From Virgisporangium aliadipatigenens (lineage in GTDB: Bacteria; Actinomycetota; Actinomycetes; Mycobacteriales; Micromonosporaceae): a DNA stretch of 64,000 nucleotides. Both the position numbers and the translations under genes were made by a program. The stretch spans positions 1-64,000 of the forward strand of contig NZ_BOPF01000018.1 of the NCBI RefSeq assembly GCF_016863615.1, written 5' to 3'. Shown here one piece after another: positions 34,812 to 43,499 of the stretch (positions are counted from its first letter, which is position 1; each line of letters begins with the position of its first letter). The notes beneath the pieces are model-generated. The model was not told the origin of the DNA and made no database searches. It saw only the letters and a list, made by a program, of their open reading frames with translations.

Positions 34812-36472
34812 TTCAGTTCCAGCCGGGGAACGGCGGTCAGCAGGCGGCGCGTGTACTCGTGCTGCGGGCGTTCGAAGATGTCGGCGGCACTGCCGTGTTC
34901 GACCACCCGCCCGTCCTTCATCACCAGGATCCGGTCGCTCACGTGGTGGATCACCCCCAGGTCGTGCGAGATGAACAGGTAGCTCACGCCCAGTTCGTCC
35001 TGCAGGTCGGTGAGCAGGTCGAGCACCTGCGCCTGGATCGACACGTCCAGCGCGGAGACCGGTTCGTCGCAGACGATGACGGACGGCTCCGGCGCCAACG
35101 CCCGCGCGATCGCCACCCGCTGGCGCTGGCCGCCCGACAGCCGAAGCGGCGCCCGGTCGAAGTGCTCCTCGCGGAGGCCCACCTGCTCCAGCAGCCTGAT
35201 CGCCCGGCCGCGCGCCTCGGCCTTCGACGCCGGCGGGCGGGTGCCCGTGGCGAGCGCGTCGGTCAGGATCCGGCCGACCGGCCAGCGCGGGTCGAATGAA
35301 CTCAGCGGATCCTGGTACACCACACCGATCTGTTTGCGTAGCGGCCTTCTTTCGCCGACGGATCGGGCGCTCCAGGGCGCACCCCGCAGCAGCACCTCGC
35401 CGGCCGTGGCCGCCAGGATGGCCAGCGCGATGCGGGCCGTCGTCGTCTTGCCGGAGCCCGACTCGCCCACGATGCCGAGCGTCTCGCCGCCGAAGAGTTC
35501 GAACGACACGTCGTCGACCACCGTGCGGTCGACCCCGTCGGGGCCGCGGAACACCTTGCTGAGACGGCGCGCCTCCAACACCGGCCGGCCGCGGTCGACC
35601 GTCCGCTGTGGACGGTGTTCGGTCGGGCGGCTCAGCTTGGTGTCGCGGGTGTGCGCCGACGGGATGGCGGCGAGCAGCATCCGGGTGTACTCGTGCCGCG
35701 GCTCGCGCAGCACCCGTCGCGCGGGGCCGTGTTCGACGATCTCGCCGTCGCGCATGACGGCCACCTCGTCGGCGAGGCGGGCCACCACCGACAGGTCGTG
35801 GCTGATCAGGATGATCGAGGTGCCGCGTTCCTTGGCGGCGGCGAGCAGGTCCAGCACCTGGGCCTGCACCGTCACGTCGAGCGCGGTCGTCGGTTCGTCG
35901 GCGATCAGCAGCGGCGGGTCCAGCGCGATCGCCGAGGCGATCAGGGCCCGCTGGCGCAGGCCGCCGGAGAGTTCGTAGGGGCGCTGACGGGCCCGCACCG
36001 CCGGCTCCGGAACGCCGACCGCGTCGAGCAGCTCGACCGCCTTCGCCGCCCGGCTCCTCCTGGTGCCCCGGCCGTGAACGCGCAGGGGTTCGGCCACCTC
36101 GTCGCCGACCCGGCGCAGCTGGTCGAGGGAGACCAGGGCGTCCTGCAGGACGAACCCGATCCGGCTGCCGCGCACCGAGCGCCAGCCCCGCTCCCCGGTG
36201 CGCAGCAGGTCCACGCCGTCGAGATCGATCGCGTCGGCGCTGACCCTGGAGTTGCCGCCGGTGAGGCCCACGAGGGTGCGGGCGGTGACGCTCTTGCCGG
36301 AGCCGGACTCGCCCACGATCGCCAGGCACCGCCCCGCCTGCGCGCTGAACGAGATGCCCTTGACGACCTCGGTCCCGGCGAAGGCGACGCGCAGGTTCGC
36401 CACCCGCAGGACGGTGGTGTCCGGCTCCTCGCGCACCGGCTGCTCGGCCACCTGCTGATCGGTCGCGGTCAT
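34808..36472 (-). CDS. ABC importer ATPase, two fused nucleotide-binding domains (Dpp/Opp/Nik type)
   Basis: 554 residues with two complete ATPase domains: Walker A GESGSGKSVTART and GESGSGKTTTARI, signatures LSGGLRQR and LSGGQRQR, Walker B LLIADEPTTALD and VIVCDEPVSALD. Each is followed by the HEYTRxLL(T/A)A(I/V)P ending typical of peptide/nickel importer ATPases (DppD and DppF fused in one chain). Overlaps both neighbours by 4 bases. It powers the two permeases encoded upstream and is the energy unit of the operon's importer, which replaces the usual SsuB-type ATPase. Confidence 0.93.
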   Translation of the reverse strand: MTATDQQVAEQPVREEPDTTVLRVANLRVAFAGTEVVKGISFSAQAGRCLAIVGESGSGKSVTARTLVGLTGGNSRVSADAIDLDGVDLLRTGERGWRSVRGSRIGFVLQDALVSLDQLRRVGDEVAEPLRVHGRGTRRSRAAKAVELLDAVGVPEPAVRARQRPYELSGGLRQRALIASAIALDPPLLIADEPTTALDVTVQAQVLDLLAAAKERGTSIILISHDLSVVARLADEVAVMRDGEIVEHGPARRVLREPRHEYTRMLLAAIPSAHTRDTKLSRPTEHRPQRTVDRGRPVLEARRLSKVFRGPDGVDRTVVDDVSFELFGGETLGIVGESGSGKTTTARIALAILAATAGEVLLRGAPWSARSVGERRPLRKQIGVVYQDPLSSFDPRWPVGRILTDALATGTRPPASKAEARGRAIRLLEQVGLREEHFDRAPLRLSGGQRQRVAIARALAPEPSVIVCDEPVSALDVSIQAQVLDLLTDLQDELGVSYLFISHDLGVIHHVSDRILVMKDGRVVEHGSAADIFERPQHEYTRRLLTAVPRLELK

Positions 36473-37302
36473 CGGGCGGCTCCCTCGAGTCGGCGTTGCA
36501 GGGTGCGCCCCAGCGTGGTGACGGCCAGCGTCACGAGCACGATCACGACGCCGGGCAGGATCTCCAGCCACCACGAGGTGGTGATGTGCAGGCGCCCGGC
36601 ATCCAGCAGCGCCCCCCACTCCGAACTGGGCGGTGCGACGCCCAGCCCCAGGAACGACAGCCCGGAGGCCCACACGATGGACTGCCCGACGCCGAGCGTG
36701 GCGACGGCGACCAGCGGGCGCACGGCGTTCGGGAAAAGATGCCGGCGGATGACCGCGAACCGGGAGTGGCCGAGCGCGGCGGCCGCCTCGATGTAACCGG
36801 CCTGGCGCACGGCGAGCACCTGCCCGCGCACCATCCGGGCGTAGCCCGGCGCCGAACCGATGCCGACGGCCACCACCACGGTCGCCAGCGACGGCCCGCG
36901 CACCGAGATGACCAGCAGCGCCAGCAGCAGCGCCGGGAACGCGAAGGCCACCTCCAGCACCCGCGTGATGGCCGCGTCGACCACCCCGCCGGCGAGCGCC
37001 GCCGTGAAGCCGAGCACCAGCGCGATGAGGAACGCCAGCGCCGTGGCGCCCAGCCCGATGCCGAGCGACTGCCGGGAGCCGTGGATGACGCGGGTCAACA
37101 GGTCCCGGCCGGCGTCGTCGGTGCCGAACGGGTGCTCCCAGGACGGCGGCAGCAGCGTGGCGTGCAGGTCGATGGCCGTGGGGCTGCCGTCGGTGAGCAC
37201 GCTCGGGGCGAGTGCCGCCGTCAGCACCCAGGTGACGACGAGGAGGGAGAGGACGGTGCCCAGGGCCGGTTTGGGTGCCGCCGTCAGTGTCTTCACCGTC
37301 AT
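36469..37302 (-). CDS. ABC importer permease, DppC type
   Basis: 277 residues. N-terminal membrane helix LGTVLSLLVVTWVLTAALAP, a periplasmic loop with HPFGTDDAGRDLLTRVIHGSR (the DppC landmark), then five more helices and the EAA loop EAAAALGHSRFAVIRRHLFPN that docks on the ATPase. ATG overlaps the DppB stop; GGAGGGC precedes it. Confidence 0.92.
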   Translation of the reverse strand: MTVKTLTAAPKPALGTVLSLLVVTWVLTAALAPSVLTDGSPTAIDLHATLLPPSWEHPFGTDDAGRDLLTRVIHGSRQSLGIGLGATALAFLIALVLGFTAALAGGVVDAAITRVLEVAFAFPALLLALLVISVRGPSLATVVVAVGIGSAPGYARMVRGQVLAVRQAGYIEAAAALGHSRFAVIRRHLFPNAVRPLVAVATLGVGQSIVWASGLSFLGLGVAPPSSEWGALLDAGRLHITTSWWLEILPGVVIVLVTLAVTTLGRTLQRRLEGAAR

Positions 37303-38231
37303 GTCGCCCTCCTCAGGCGCGGGTCGATGGCGCCGTACGCCAGGTCCACGAGGAGGTTCGCCACCACGTACACCGTGGCCACGACCAGCACCACGCCCGA
37401 GGCCGTGGGCATGTCCCGCGTGTCGACGGCGGTGACCAGCACCTGGCCGATCCCGGGCCGGCCGAAGATGTTCTCGGTGATGACGGCTCCGGAGATCAGT
37501 GCGCCGAGCGCCCAGCCCGACAGCGTGACGGCGGGCAGAACGGCGTGCCGCAGCACGTGCCGCAGTCGCACCGCCAGGTCGGACATGCCCCGCGTGCGGG
37601 CCGTGGTGACGAACGGCTGCGCCAGCACCTGTTCGAACTCCTCCCTGGTCACCTGACCGACGAAGCCGGCCAGCGGGATCGCCAGCGTCAGCACGGGAAG
37701 CACGGTGCCCCACCCGCTGGTGCCGCCGATCACCGGGAAGACGCGCAGCTGCACCGCGAAGACCACGAGCAGCACGATGCCCACCCAGTAGTGCGGCAGG
37801 CTCGCCGTCATCGCCTCCCACGTGGCGCCCAGCCCGGACAGGAACCGTCCCCTTCGGACGGTCAGCAGCGTCACGCCCAGCGCCAGGAACCACGCCACCA
37901 CCAGCGCCAGCACGGTCAGCGTGAGGCTGGGCAGCAGCTGCCCGCCGATCACCTCGAGCACCGGCCGCTTCTGCGTGTAGGAGGTGCCGAGGTCACCGCG
38001 GAACAGGCCGGTGACGTAATCCAGGTACTGCACGACGATCGGGTCGTCGAAGCCGTACTTCTCGTTGAGCGGGGCGAGTTCCTCGGCCGTCCACTTGCGG
38101 TCCTGGCCGGTCTGCAGGTTCATCAGCGTGGTGGCGCGGTCGCCGGGGACGGCCAGTTGGGCGAAGAAGGTGACCGAGGCGGCGGCGATCACCACCGCCA
38201 CGGCACTGAGCAGTTTCAGCAGGTATCTCAT
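37299..38231 (-). CDS. ABC importer permease, DppB type
   Basis: 310 residues. MRYLLKLLSAVAVVIAAASVTFF is the first helix; the extracytoplasmic part has LNEKYGFDDPIVVQYLDYVTG and GDLGTSYTQKRPVLEVI, standard for DppB; the EAA loop reads TTARTRGMSDLAVRLRHVLR. It pairs with the DppC-type permease encoded 4 bases overlapping. It follows the substrate-binding lipoprotein gene by 6 bases. Confidence 0.92.
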   Translation of the reverse strand: MRYLLKLLSAVAVVIAAASVTFFAQLAVPGDRATTLMNLQTGQDRKWTAEELAPLNEKYGFDDPIVVQYLDYVTGLFRGDLGTSYTQKRPVLEVIGGQLLPSLTLTVLALVVAWFLALGVTLLTVRRGRFLSGLGATWEAMTASLPHYWVGIVLLVVFAVQLRVFPVIGGTSGWGTVLPVLTLAIPLAGFVGQVTREEFEQVLAQPFVTTARTRGMSDLAVRLRHVLRHAVLPAVTLSGWALGALISGAVITENIFGRPGIGQVLVTAVDTRDMPTASGVVLVVATVYVVANLLVDLAYGAIDPRLRRAT

Positions 38232-38237
38232 CGTCGG

Positions 38238-39860
38238 CTACCTGGTGAAATAGGCGTCGGAGAAGACCGGCTCGCCCTGGCTCTTCTCCAGCCAGACGTC
38301 CTTGAGGTTCTGCGCCACCGCGTAGGTGGAGTTCTGCGTGTAGAGCCCGATCCCGGCCGCGTCGTCCTGGATGATCTGCTGCGCCTGGCCGTAGAGGGCG
38401 TTCGCCTGCGCGGCGTCCTGTTCGCCGTTGGCGCGGTCGATCGTCTGACCGAGCGTGTCGTTGTTGTAGAACGAGCGGTTGCTCCCGTTAGGACGCTCCA
38501 CAGTGGACGGACGCCACACGATCCACAGGATCGACGGGCTGGGGCTGGTCCAGTACGACGGCGTCGCGTCGAACGTGCTCGGGTCGGCGTACTTGCCGCC
38601 CCACAGTTCGGCCCGGGTGGCGGGGATCAGCTTGACGTCGAACCCGACCTTCTTCCACTGCTCCTGCATCACCTGCAGGACGGTGGCGCCCTCCTGGGTG
38701 AAGATGAACGCCGCGCCGTAGACGAGCTTGATGGTCAGCGGCTTGCCGTCCTTCGTGCGGATCCCGTCGCCGCCCTTGGCCCAGCCGGCCTGTTCCAGCA
38801 GCGCTTCGGCCTTGGCGGGATCGTAGGCGTAGGCCTTGGCCGCCTCGGCGTTGTAGCCCGGCGTCGACTGGCTCACCGCGGGGTTGCCCTCGTACGGGAT
38901 GACCCCGTGGAAGCCCGCCTCGACCGCCGACTTGCGATCCGCCCCGTACGCGAACGCCTGCCGCACCGCCCTGTCGGTGAACGGCCCGGTCTTCGTGTTG
39001 ATGTAGAACGACACCGGCTTGCCGGGCGTGATGTAGCGGATGGTCTGGTAGCGCGTCTTCGCGTCCTTCCAGTTGACCGTCGGCACCTCGTACACGACGT
39101 GCGACTCACCCGTGCCGAGCGAGGAGTAGCGCGACACCCCGTCCGCGATGAACTTCCACCGCACCTTGTCCACGATCGCCGGGCCCTGGTGCTTGGCCGT
39201 CGCCGGCCAGCTCGTGTAGTTCGGGTTCTTCGCGAGAATCACCTCCTCGCCGTGCTTCCACTCCTCGACGACGAACCCGCCCGAGCCGATCGGCTTCTCG
39301 CAGTTCTCCTTCTCGCCGCGGCTCTGGAACGCCGTCGGCGACTGGATGCCGAAGTACCCCTGCGTGATGAGCGTGAGGAACGGCGGGAACGGCCGCGTGA
39401 GGCTGATCTCCACGTGCGTGGCGTCGACCGCTGTCGCCGCCTTGAAGTACGGGTCGATGGAGACCTTCGCGGTGCTGTTGCCGCCCTTGTTCTCCCAGTA
39501 GTCGAAGTTCCAGGCGACCGCGGCCGCGTCGACCGGCGTGCCGTCGGTGAACTTCACGTTCTCCTTCAGGGTGAACGTGTACTTCGTGCCGTCCGGCGAG
39601 ACCGTCCACGACGTCGCGAGCCACGGCTGGATGCTGCCGTCCTCGGCGAGGGTCACCAGCCCGTCGAGGACCTGGCGGGAGATGTACGCCTGCTGGATCC
39701 AGCCGCCGAAGATGCACGGCGGCTCCTGCACGTGTCCGTAGACGATGGTGCCGCCGGTCTGCGGGGTACCGCCGCCGGCCGCGTCGGCGCCGGCGCCGCA
39801 GCCGGCCAGCAGTAAGAGCGCCGCGACGATCCCGGCTTTACCGCGGAGTTTCTTCATCAT
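38238..39860 (-). CDS. ABC importer substrate-binding lipoprotein (peptide/nickel SBP_bac_5 type)
   Basis: 540 residues. Lipoprotein signal MMKKLRGKAGIVAALLLLAGC, with Cys at residue 21 for lipid attachment. The body has ILVDGLVTLAEDGSIQPWLA-like DppA features: a TYTFTLKENVKFTDG strand, AFAYGADRKSAVEAGFHG, and ALLEQAGWAKGGDGIRTKDG. The start is taken at 39860, where ATG overlaps the upstream stop; a second ATG follows. By operon context its ligand is an organosulfur compound, not a peptide, but this is inference. Confidence 0.92.
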   Translation of the reverse strand: MMKKLRGKAGIVAALLLLAGCGAGADAAGGGTPQTGGTIVYGHVQEPPCIFGGWIQQAYISRQVLDGLVTLAEDGSIQPWLATSWTVSPDGTKYTFTLKENVKFTDGTPVDAAAVAWNFDYWENKGGNSTAKVSIDPYFKAATAVDATHVEISLTRPFPPFLTLITQGYFGIQSPTAFQSRGEKENCEKPIGSGGFVVEEWKHGEEVILAKNPNYTSWPATAKHQGPAIVDKVRWKFIADGVSRYSSLGTGESHVVYEVPTVNWKDAKTRYQTIRYITPGKPVSFYINTKTGPFTDRAVRQAFAYGADRKSAVEAGFHGVIPYEGNPAVSQSTPGYNAEAAKAYAYDPAKAEALLEQAGWAKGGDGIRTKDGKPLTIKLVYGAAFIFTQEGATVLQVMQEQWKKVGFDVKLIPATRAELWGGKYADPSTFDATPSYWTSPSPSILWIVWRPSTVERPNGSNRSFYNNDTLGQTIDRANGEQDAAQANALYGQAQQIIQDDAAGIGLYTQNSTYAVAQNLKDVWLEKSQGEPVFSDAYFTR

Positions 39861-41257
39861 GCGTCTTCCTTCACTGTGGGATCACTGATGCCGGTCGCCG
39901 GCAGGTGTGCGCCGCCGCGGTAGCGGGCGCCGAAGTGTCGTTCGGGCAGCCGGTCGCCGGCGCCGAAGATGCGTTCGCGCAACGTCTCGCGCTCGTCGTA
40001 CTCCGTGCGCAGTCGGCCGCGGGCGCGCAGTACGGGCACCACCAGTTCGATGAAGTCGCGGGCCGTGTCGTGGGAGTGGTACTGGAGCAGATTGATGCCG
40101 TCGATGCCGACCTCGTCGAGCCAGCGTTCGATCTCGTCGGCCACCTGCTCGGGGTCGCCGACGGCGAGCAGCGGCTGCCGGCTCAGGTCACCGAAGCCGG
40201 CGAGGAACTCGCCCACGGTCTGCTCGGGGTCGAAGGTCCGGAACCGCCCCACCCGGCCGCTGCCGTTCGCCACGTCCTTGAGGAGAGCGGACGGGGGAAG
40301 CGCCGTCGGGTCCCACGGCAGGCTCGCGTGCGCCAGATACCCCTCGGCGTTCGCGAACTCCTGGTACCGCGCCAGTTTCGCCCGCGCCTCCGCCTCGGTC
40401 GGCGCCACGACGACTCCCGCCATCGTGATGAACCGCACGTCGTCGGCCTCGCGTCCGGCGGCGACCGCGGCCTCCCGGATCCCGGCGATCGTCCTCTGTA
40501 GACCGTCCACAGTGGGCCCGCCGGTGAAGACCACCTCGGCGTGCTTCCCGGCGAACGCCGTCCCGGCCGCGCTCGCGGTCGCCGTGAAGAGCACCGGTGT
40601 GCGCTGCCGGCTGGGCGAGGGCAGGTGCGGCCCCTCCACGCTGAACCACTTGCCGTTGTGGTGGATCGGCCGGATCTTTCCCGGGTCGGCGAAGACGTTC
40701 CCTTCGCGGTCGGCGACGACGGCGTCGTCGTCCCAGGAGCCCTCCCAGAGCTTGTACAGCACGTCGAGGTACTCGTCGGCGATCGCGAACCGGGTGTCGT
40801 GGTCGACCTCGCCCTCGTGCCCGAAGTTGCGGGCGGCGTTGGGCAGATATGAGGTGACGATGTTCCAGCCGACCCGGCCCTTGGTCAGGTGGTCGAGCGT
40901 GCTGATCCGGCGGGCCCACGCGAAGGGCGGCTCGTAGGTGGTGCTGAACGTGATGCCGAACCCGAGGTGCTTCGTGACGGCCGCCATCGCCGGCACCACG
41001 GAGGCCGGGTCGTTGTTGGGAATCTGCAGCCCCTGCCGGATCGCGGTGGCGGCCGAGCCCCGGAACGTGTCGTACGTGCCGACGACGTCGGCCAGGAAGA
41101 CCGCGTCGAAGCCGCCCTCCTCCAGCAGTTGCGCCAGTTCGGTCCAGTACTCGATGTCGTTGAACCGCTCGCGGTTGTTGTCCGGCAGGCGCCACAGGCC
41201 GTGCGTGATGTGGCTGACGCAGTTCATCTCGAACAGGTTGAGAATCAGGCGCTTCAT
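39857..41257 (-). CDS. LLM-class flavin monooxygenase, NtaA/SnaA/DszA family (full length)
   Basis: 466 residues, ATG overlapping the stop of the preceding paralogue. Family landmarks in order: MKRLILNLFEMNCVSHITHG, DAVFLADVVGTYDTFRG, PAMAAVTKHLGFGITFSTTY, ARRISTLDHLTKGRVGWNIV, TSYLPNAARNFG, LYKLWEGSWDDDAVV, WFSVEGPHLPSPSRQRTPVL and a late IDGINLLQYHSHDTARDFIE. These enzymes use FMNH2 and oxygen on sulfones, nitrilotriacetate or related substrates. The reductases at the far end of the operon would feed it. Intact, in contrast to the upstream copy. Confidence 0.9.
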   Translation of the reverse strand: MKRLILNLFEMNCVSHITHGLWRLPDNNRERFNDIEYWTELAQLLEEGGFDAVFLADVVGTYDTFRGSAATAIRQGLQIPNNDPASVVPAMAAVTKHLGFGITFSTTYEPPFAWARRISTLDHLTKGRVGWNIVTSYLPNAARNFGHEGEVDHDTRFAIADEYLDVLYKLWEGSWDDDAVVADREGNVFADPGKIRPIHHNGKWFSVEGPHLPSPSRQRTPVLFTATASAAGTAFAGKHAEVVFTGGPTVDGLQRTIAGIREAAVAAGREADDVRFITMAGVVVAPTEAEARAKLARYQEFANAEGYLAHASLPWDPTALPPSALLKDVANGSGRVGRFRTFDPEQTVGEFLAGFGDLSRQPLLAVGDPEQVADEIERWLDEVGIDGINLLQYHSHDTARDFIELVVPVLRARGRLRTEYDERETLRERIFGAGDRLPERHFGARYRGGAHLPATGISDPTVKEDA

Positions 41258-42447
41258 GATTGGGCACCCACGAATGCGTTGCGGTATCGCGCGGCCGGGT
41301 GTGTGTCGGGGAGGCGGTCGCCCCGGCCGAAGAGCCTCCGGCGCAACGTTCCCGGGGCGTACTCGCGCTGGGCGAGGCCGCGTTCGCGCAGCACCGGGAT
41401 GACGTGGTCGACGAATTCCTCGTAGCTGCCCGGGATCTCGGCGTTCACCACGTTGATGCCGTCCACGCCGGCGGCCCGCCACTGCGCCAGCCGGTCGGCG
41501 ATCTGTTCGGGTGTGCCGGTGATCCGGCCGTTGCGCGCGGTGTAGTGGGCGACGTCGCGCAGCGTCGGCTCGCGGTCGGTCACCAGATCCTTGATCCAGC
41601 CGACGATCGACTGCACGCCCTCGGTCTTCAGTTCGCCGACCGGGCGGTCGAGGTCCTCGTGGCCGAAGTCGATGCCGACCGCACCGGACATGTGCGACAG
41701 CTGCCCGTCGTAGTCGATCCAGTCGTCCAGTTCGGCGCTCTTGCGCCGCGCTTCCTCCTCGGTGGAACCGACGACGAAGTGCAACCCCTGGAAGAACTTC
41801 AGATCCCCGGGGGAACGCCCGTGCGCCACGGCACGCGCGCGGATGTCGGCGGTGTCGCGGGCAGCCGCGTCGACGTTCGGCGCGGCGATGAAGACCGCCT
41901 CGGCGTTCTTCGCGGCGAACGTGCGCCCCGCCTCGGAGGCACCGGCCTGGAAGAGCAGCGGAGTGCGCTGCGGCGACGGGCTCACCAGGTGCGGGCCCTC
42001 GACCCGGTAGCGCGGCCCCTCGTGGTCGATCCGATGGATCTTGTCGTGGTCCGCGTGCACGCCGGTCTCCCGGTCCTGCACCAGCGCGCCGTCCTCCCAG
42101 GAGCCTTCCCACAGCTTGTAGGTGACGTCGACGTACTCGTCCGCCCAGGCGTAGCGCTCGTCGTGCTTCGTCAGCCCGTCGAGCCCGAAGTTGCGGGAGG
42201 CGTTGGGCAGGTAGTTGGTGACGACGCACTTGCGTTCGTCGCCGCGGTACGGCGCGTAGAGCCCGACGACGTCGGCGAAGAAGATCGCGTCGAACGTGCC
42301 GCGTTCGAGGGTGCGGGCGAGGTCGACCCACAGGTCGAGGTGGTTGAAGTCCGCCTGACGCGCGGTCGGCCGGCGCCAGGTGCCCTGGATGATGTGGCCC
42401 GTCGTGTTCATCACGAAGGCGGCGAAGTGCAGGGGACGTTCTGGCAT
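41254..42447 (-). CDS. NtaA/DszA-type flavin monooxygenase with a 60-residue internal deletion
   Basis: 397 residues from ATG 42447 with GGAGAACC upstream; first gene of the operon. Clearly the same family as the next gene (HFAAFVMNTTGHIIQGTW, DAIFFADVVGLYAPYRG, NYLPNASRNFGLDGLTKHDE, LWEGSWEDGALVQDRETGV, VNAEIPGSYEEFVDHVIPVL). Between YRG and VTNYLPN it has only DERKCV where the paralogue has 66 residues, so about 60 residues, containing two barrel strands and the STLDHLTxGR segment, are missing in frame (junction near 42232). The frame stays open and ribosome signals are good, so it may be made but is unlikely to be an ordinary active enzyme. Translation would still couple the operon. Confidence 0.85.
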   Translation of the reverse strand: MPERPLHFAAFVMNTTGHIIQGTWRRPTARQADFNHLDLWVDLARTLERGTFDAIFFADVVGLYAPYRGDERKCVVTNYLPNASRNFGLDGLTKHDERYAWADEYVDVTYKLWEGSWEDGALVQDRETGVHADHDKIHRIDHEGPRYRVEGPHLVSPSPQRTPLLFQAGASEAGRTFAAKNAEAVFIAAPNVDAAARDTADIRARAVAHGRSPGDLKFFQGLHFVVGSTEEEARRKSAELDDWIDYDGQLSHMSGAVGIDFGHEDLDRPVGELKTEGVQSIVGWIKDLVTDREPTLRDVAHYTARNGRITGTPEQIADRLAQWRAAGVDGINVVNAEIPGSYEEFVDHVIPVLRERGLAQREYAPGTLRRRLFGRGDRLPDTHPAARYRNAFVGAQS

Positions 42448-42577
42448 GCGGTTCTCCGGTACGGCCGGCAACTAAACTAGCCTTAAACTATCGGGTTAGT
42501 AGGATATGCGGAAGCCCCCGCATGGAAGGTGTTGCCGATCACCCGGGCGCCGCCCCCGATCACCCACGGAGCCGAGG
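42448..42577. promoter_or_regulatory. Divergent promoter/operator of the sulfur operon and its LysR gene
   Basis: The 130 bases between operon and regulator contain an AT-rich block at 42470-42512. TAAACTA occurs twice, at 42473-42479 and 42484-42490, 11 bases apart, i.e. one helical turn, followed by GGGTTAGT which partly mirrors them. This is the arrangement expected for a LysR-type binding site. Confidence 0.5.
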
Positions 42578-43492
42578 ATGCGCATCGAACAGCTGGAGTA
42601 CTTCGCCGCCGTCACCCGCTACGGCGGCCTGCGCCGCGCCGCCGAACGCCTGCACGTCTCGCAACCCGCCCTCAGCGAGGCGATCCGCAAACTCGAACAG
42701 GAACTCGGCGTGACCCTGCTGGAGCGGCACCGCTCCGGCGCGCGGATCAGCCTCGCCGGCCGCGAACTCCTCCAGCCGATGGTGGACGTGCTCGAATCGG
42801 TCGAACGCCTGCGCGCCGCCGCCGGCGACAAGCTCGCCACCCGACGGCTGCTGCGCATCGGCACCGTCAACGCCGGCACCGCCTCCCTCGTCCTGCCCGC
42901 CGTGCGCTCCTACCAGGCGGCGAACGGCGGCGCGGCCGTCGAGGTGCGCAACCTCCAGCAGGACGAGATCCAGGTGAGCCTGGCCGAGGGCACGCTCGAC
43001 CTGGGCCTGGTCAACCTGCTCGACGGCGACGACGTGCCGCCCGAACTGGTCGCCGTCGCCCTGGTGGTCGGCCGCCCCGCCGCGGTGCTGCCGGCCGGGC
43101 ATCCGCTCGCCGCGCGCAGCGAGGTGACCGCCGACGACCTGCGCGCCGAACGCTTCGTCGCGATGCGCGCCGGCTACCTGATGCACCGCTTCGCGCACCG
43201 GCTCTTCGGCTCCGACCTGCCCGCCGCGTGGCACTCCACCGACGGCGCCGAGATGGGCAAGATGATGGTCGCCGAGGGCATCGGGCTGACCGTGCTGCCC
43301 GACTACAGCGTGCTCGGCGACCCGCTCGAACGGGCCGGGCTGATCGTGACCCGGCCGCTCGCCGGCGACTCCACCGTCGTCACGATGACCGCTCTGCACC
43401 GCCGGCAGGCGCGGGTGCTGCCGGCGGTGCTCGAGGTGCTCGGTCACCTGCGGGAGCAGGCCCGGCGGCCACTGCGCGCGCGCACCGGCTGA
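42578..43492 (+). CDS. LysR-family transcriptional regulator
   Basis: 304 residues, ATG with GGAGCCGAGG upstream. N-terminal winged helix MRIEQLEYFAAVTRYGGLRRAAERLHVSQPALSEAIRKLEQELG is split here as the classical LysR HTH (residues 1-60), followed by a coinducer domain with LRIGTVNAG, PAVRSYQAANGG and LDLGLVNLLDGDD. Divergent from the 12-gene organosulfur operon, the standard arrangement for its regulator. Likely effector: a sulfur metabolite, as for CysB/Cbl/SsuR relatives; not readable from sequence. Confidence 0.9.
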   Translation: MRIEQLEYFAAVTRYGGLRRAAERLHVSQPALSEAIRKLEQELGVTLLERHRSGARISLAGRELLQPMVDVLESVERLRAAAGDKLATRRLLRIGTVNAGTASLVLPAVRSYQAANGGAAVEVRNLQQDEIQVSLAEGTLDLGLVNLLDGDDVPPELVAVALVVGRPAAVLPAGHPLAARSEVTADDLRAERFVAMRAGYLMHRFAHRLFGSDLPAAWHSTDGAEMGKMMVAEGIGLTVLPDYSVLGDPLERAGLIVTRPLAGDSTVVTMTALHRRQARVLPAVLEVLGHLREQARRPLRARTG

Positions 43493-43499
43493 GAACGGG

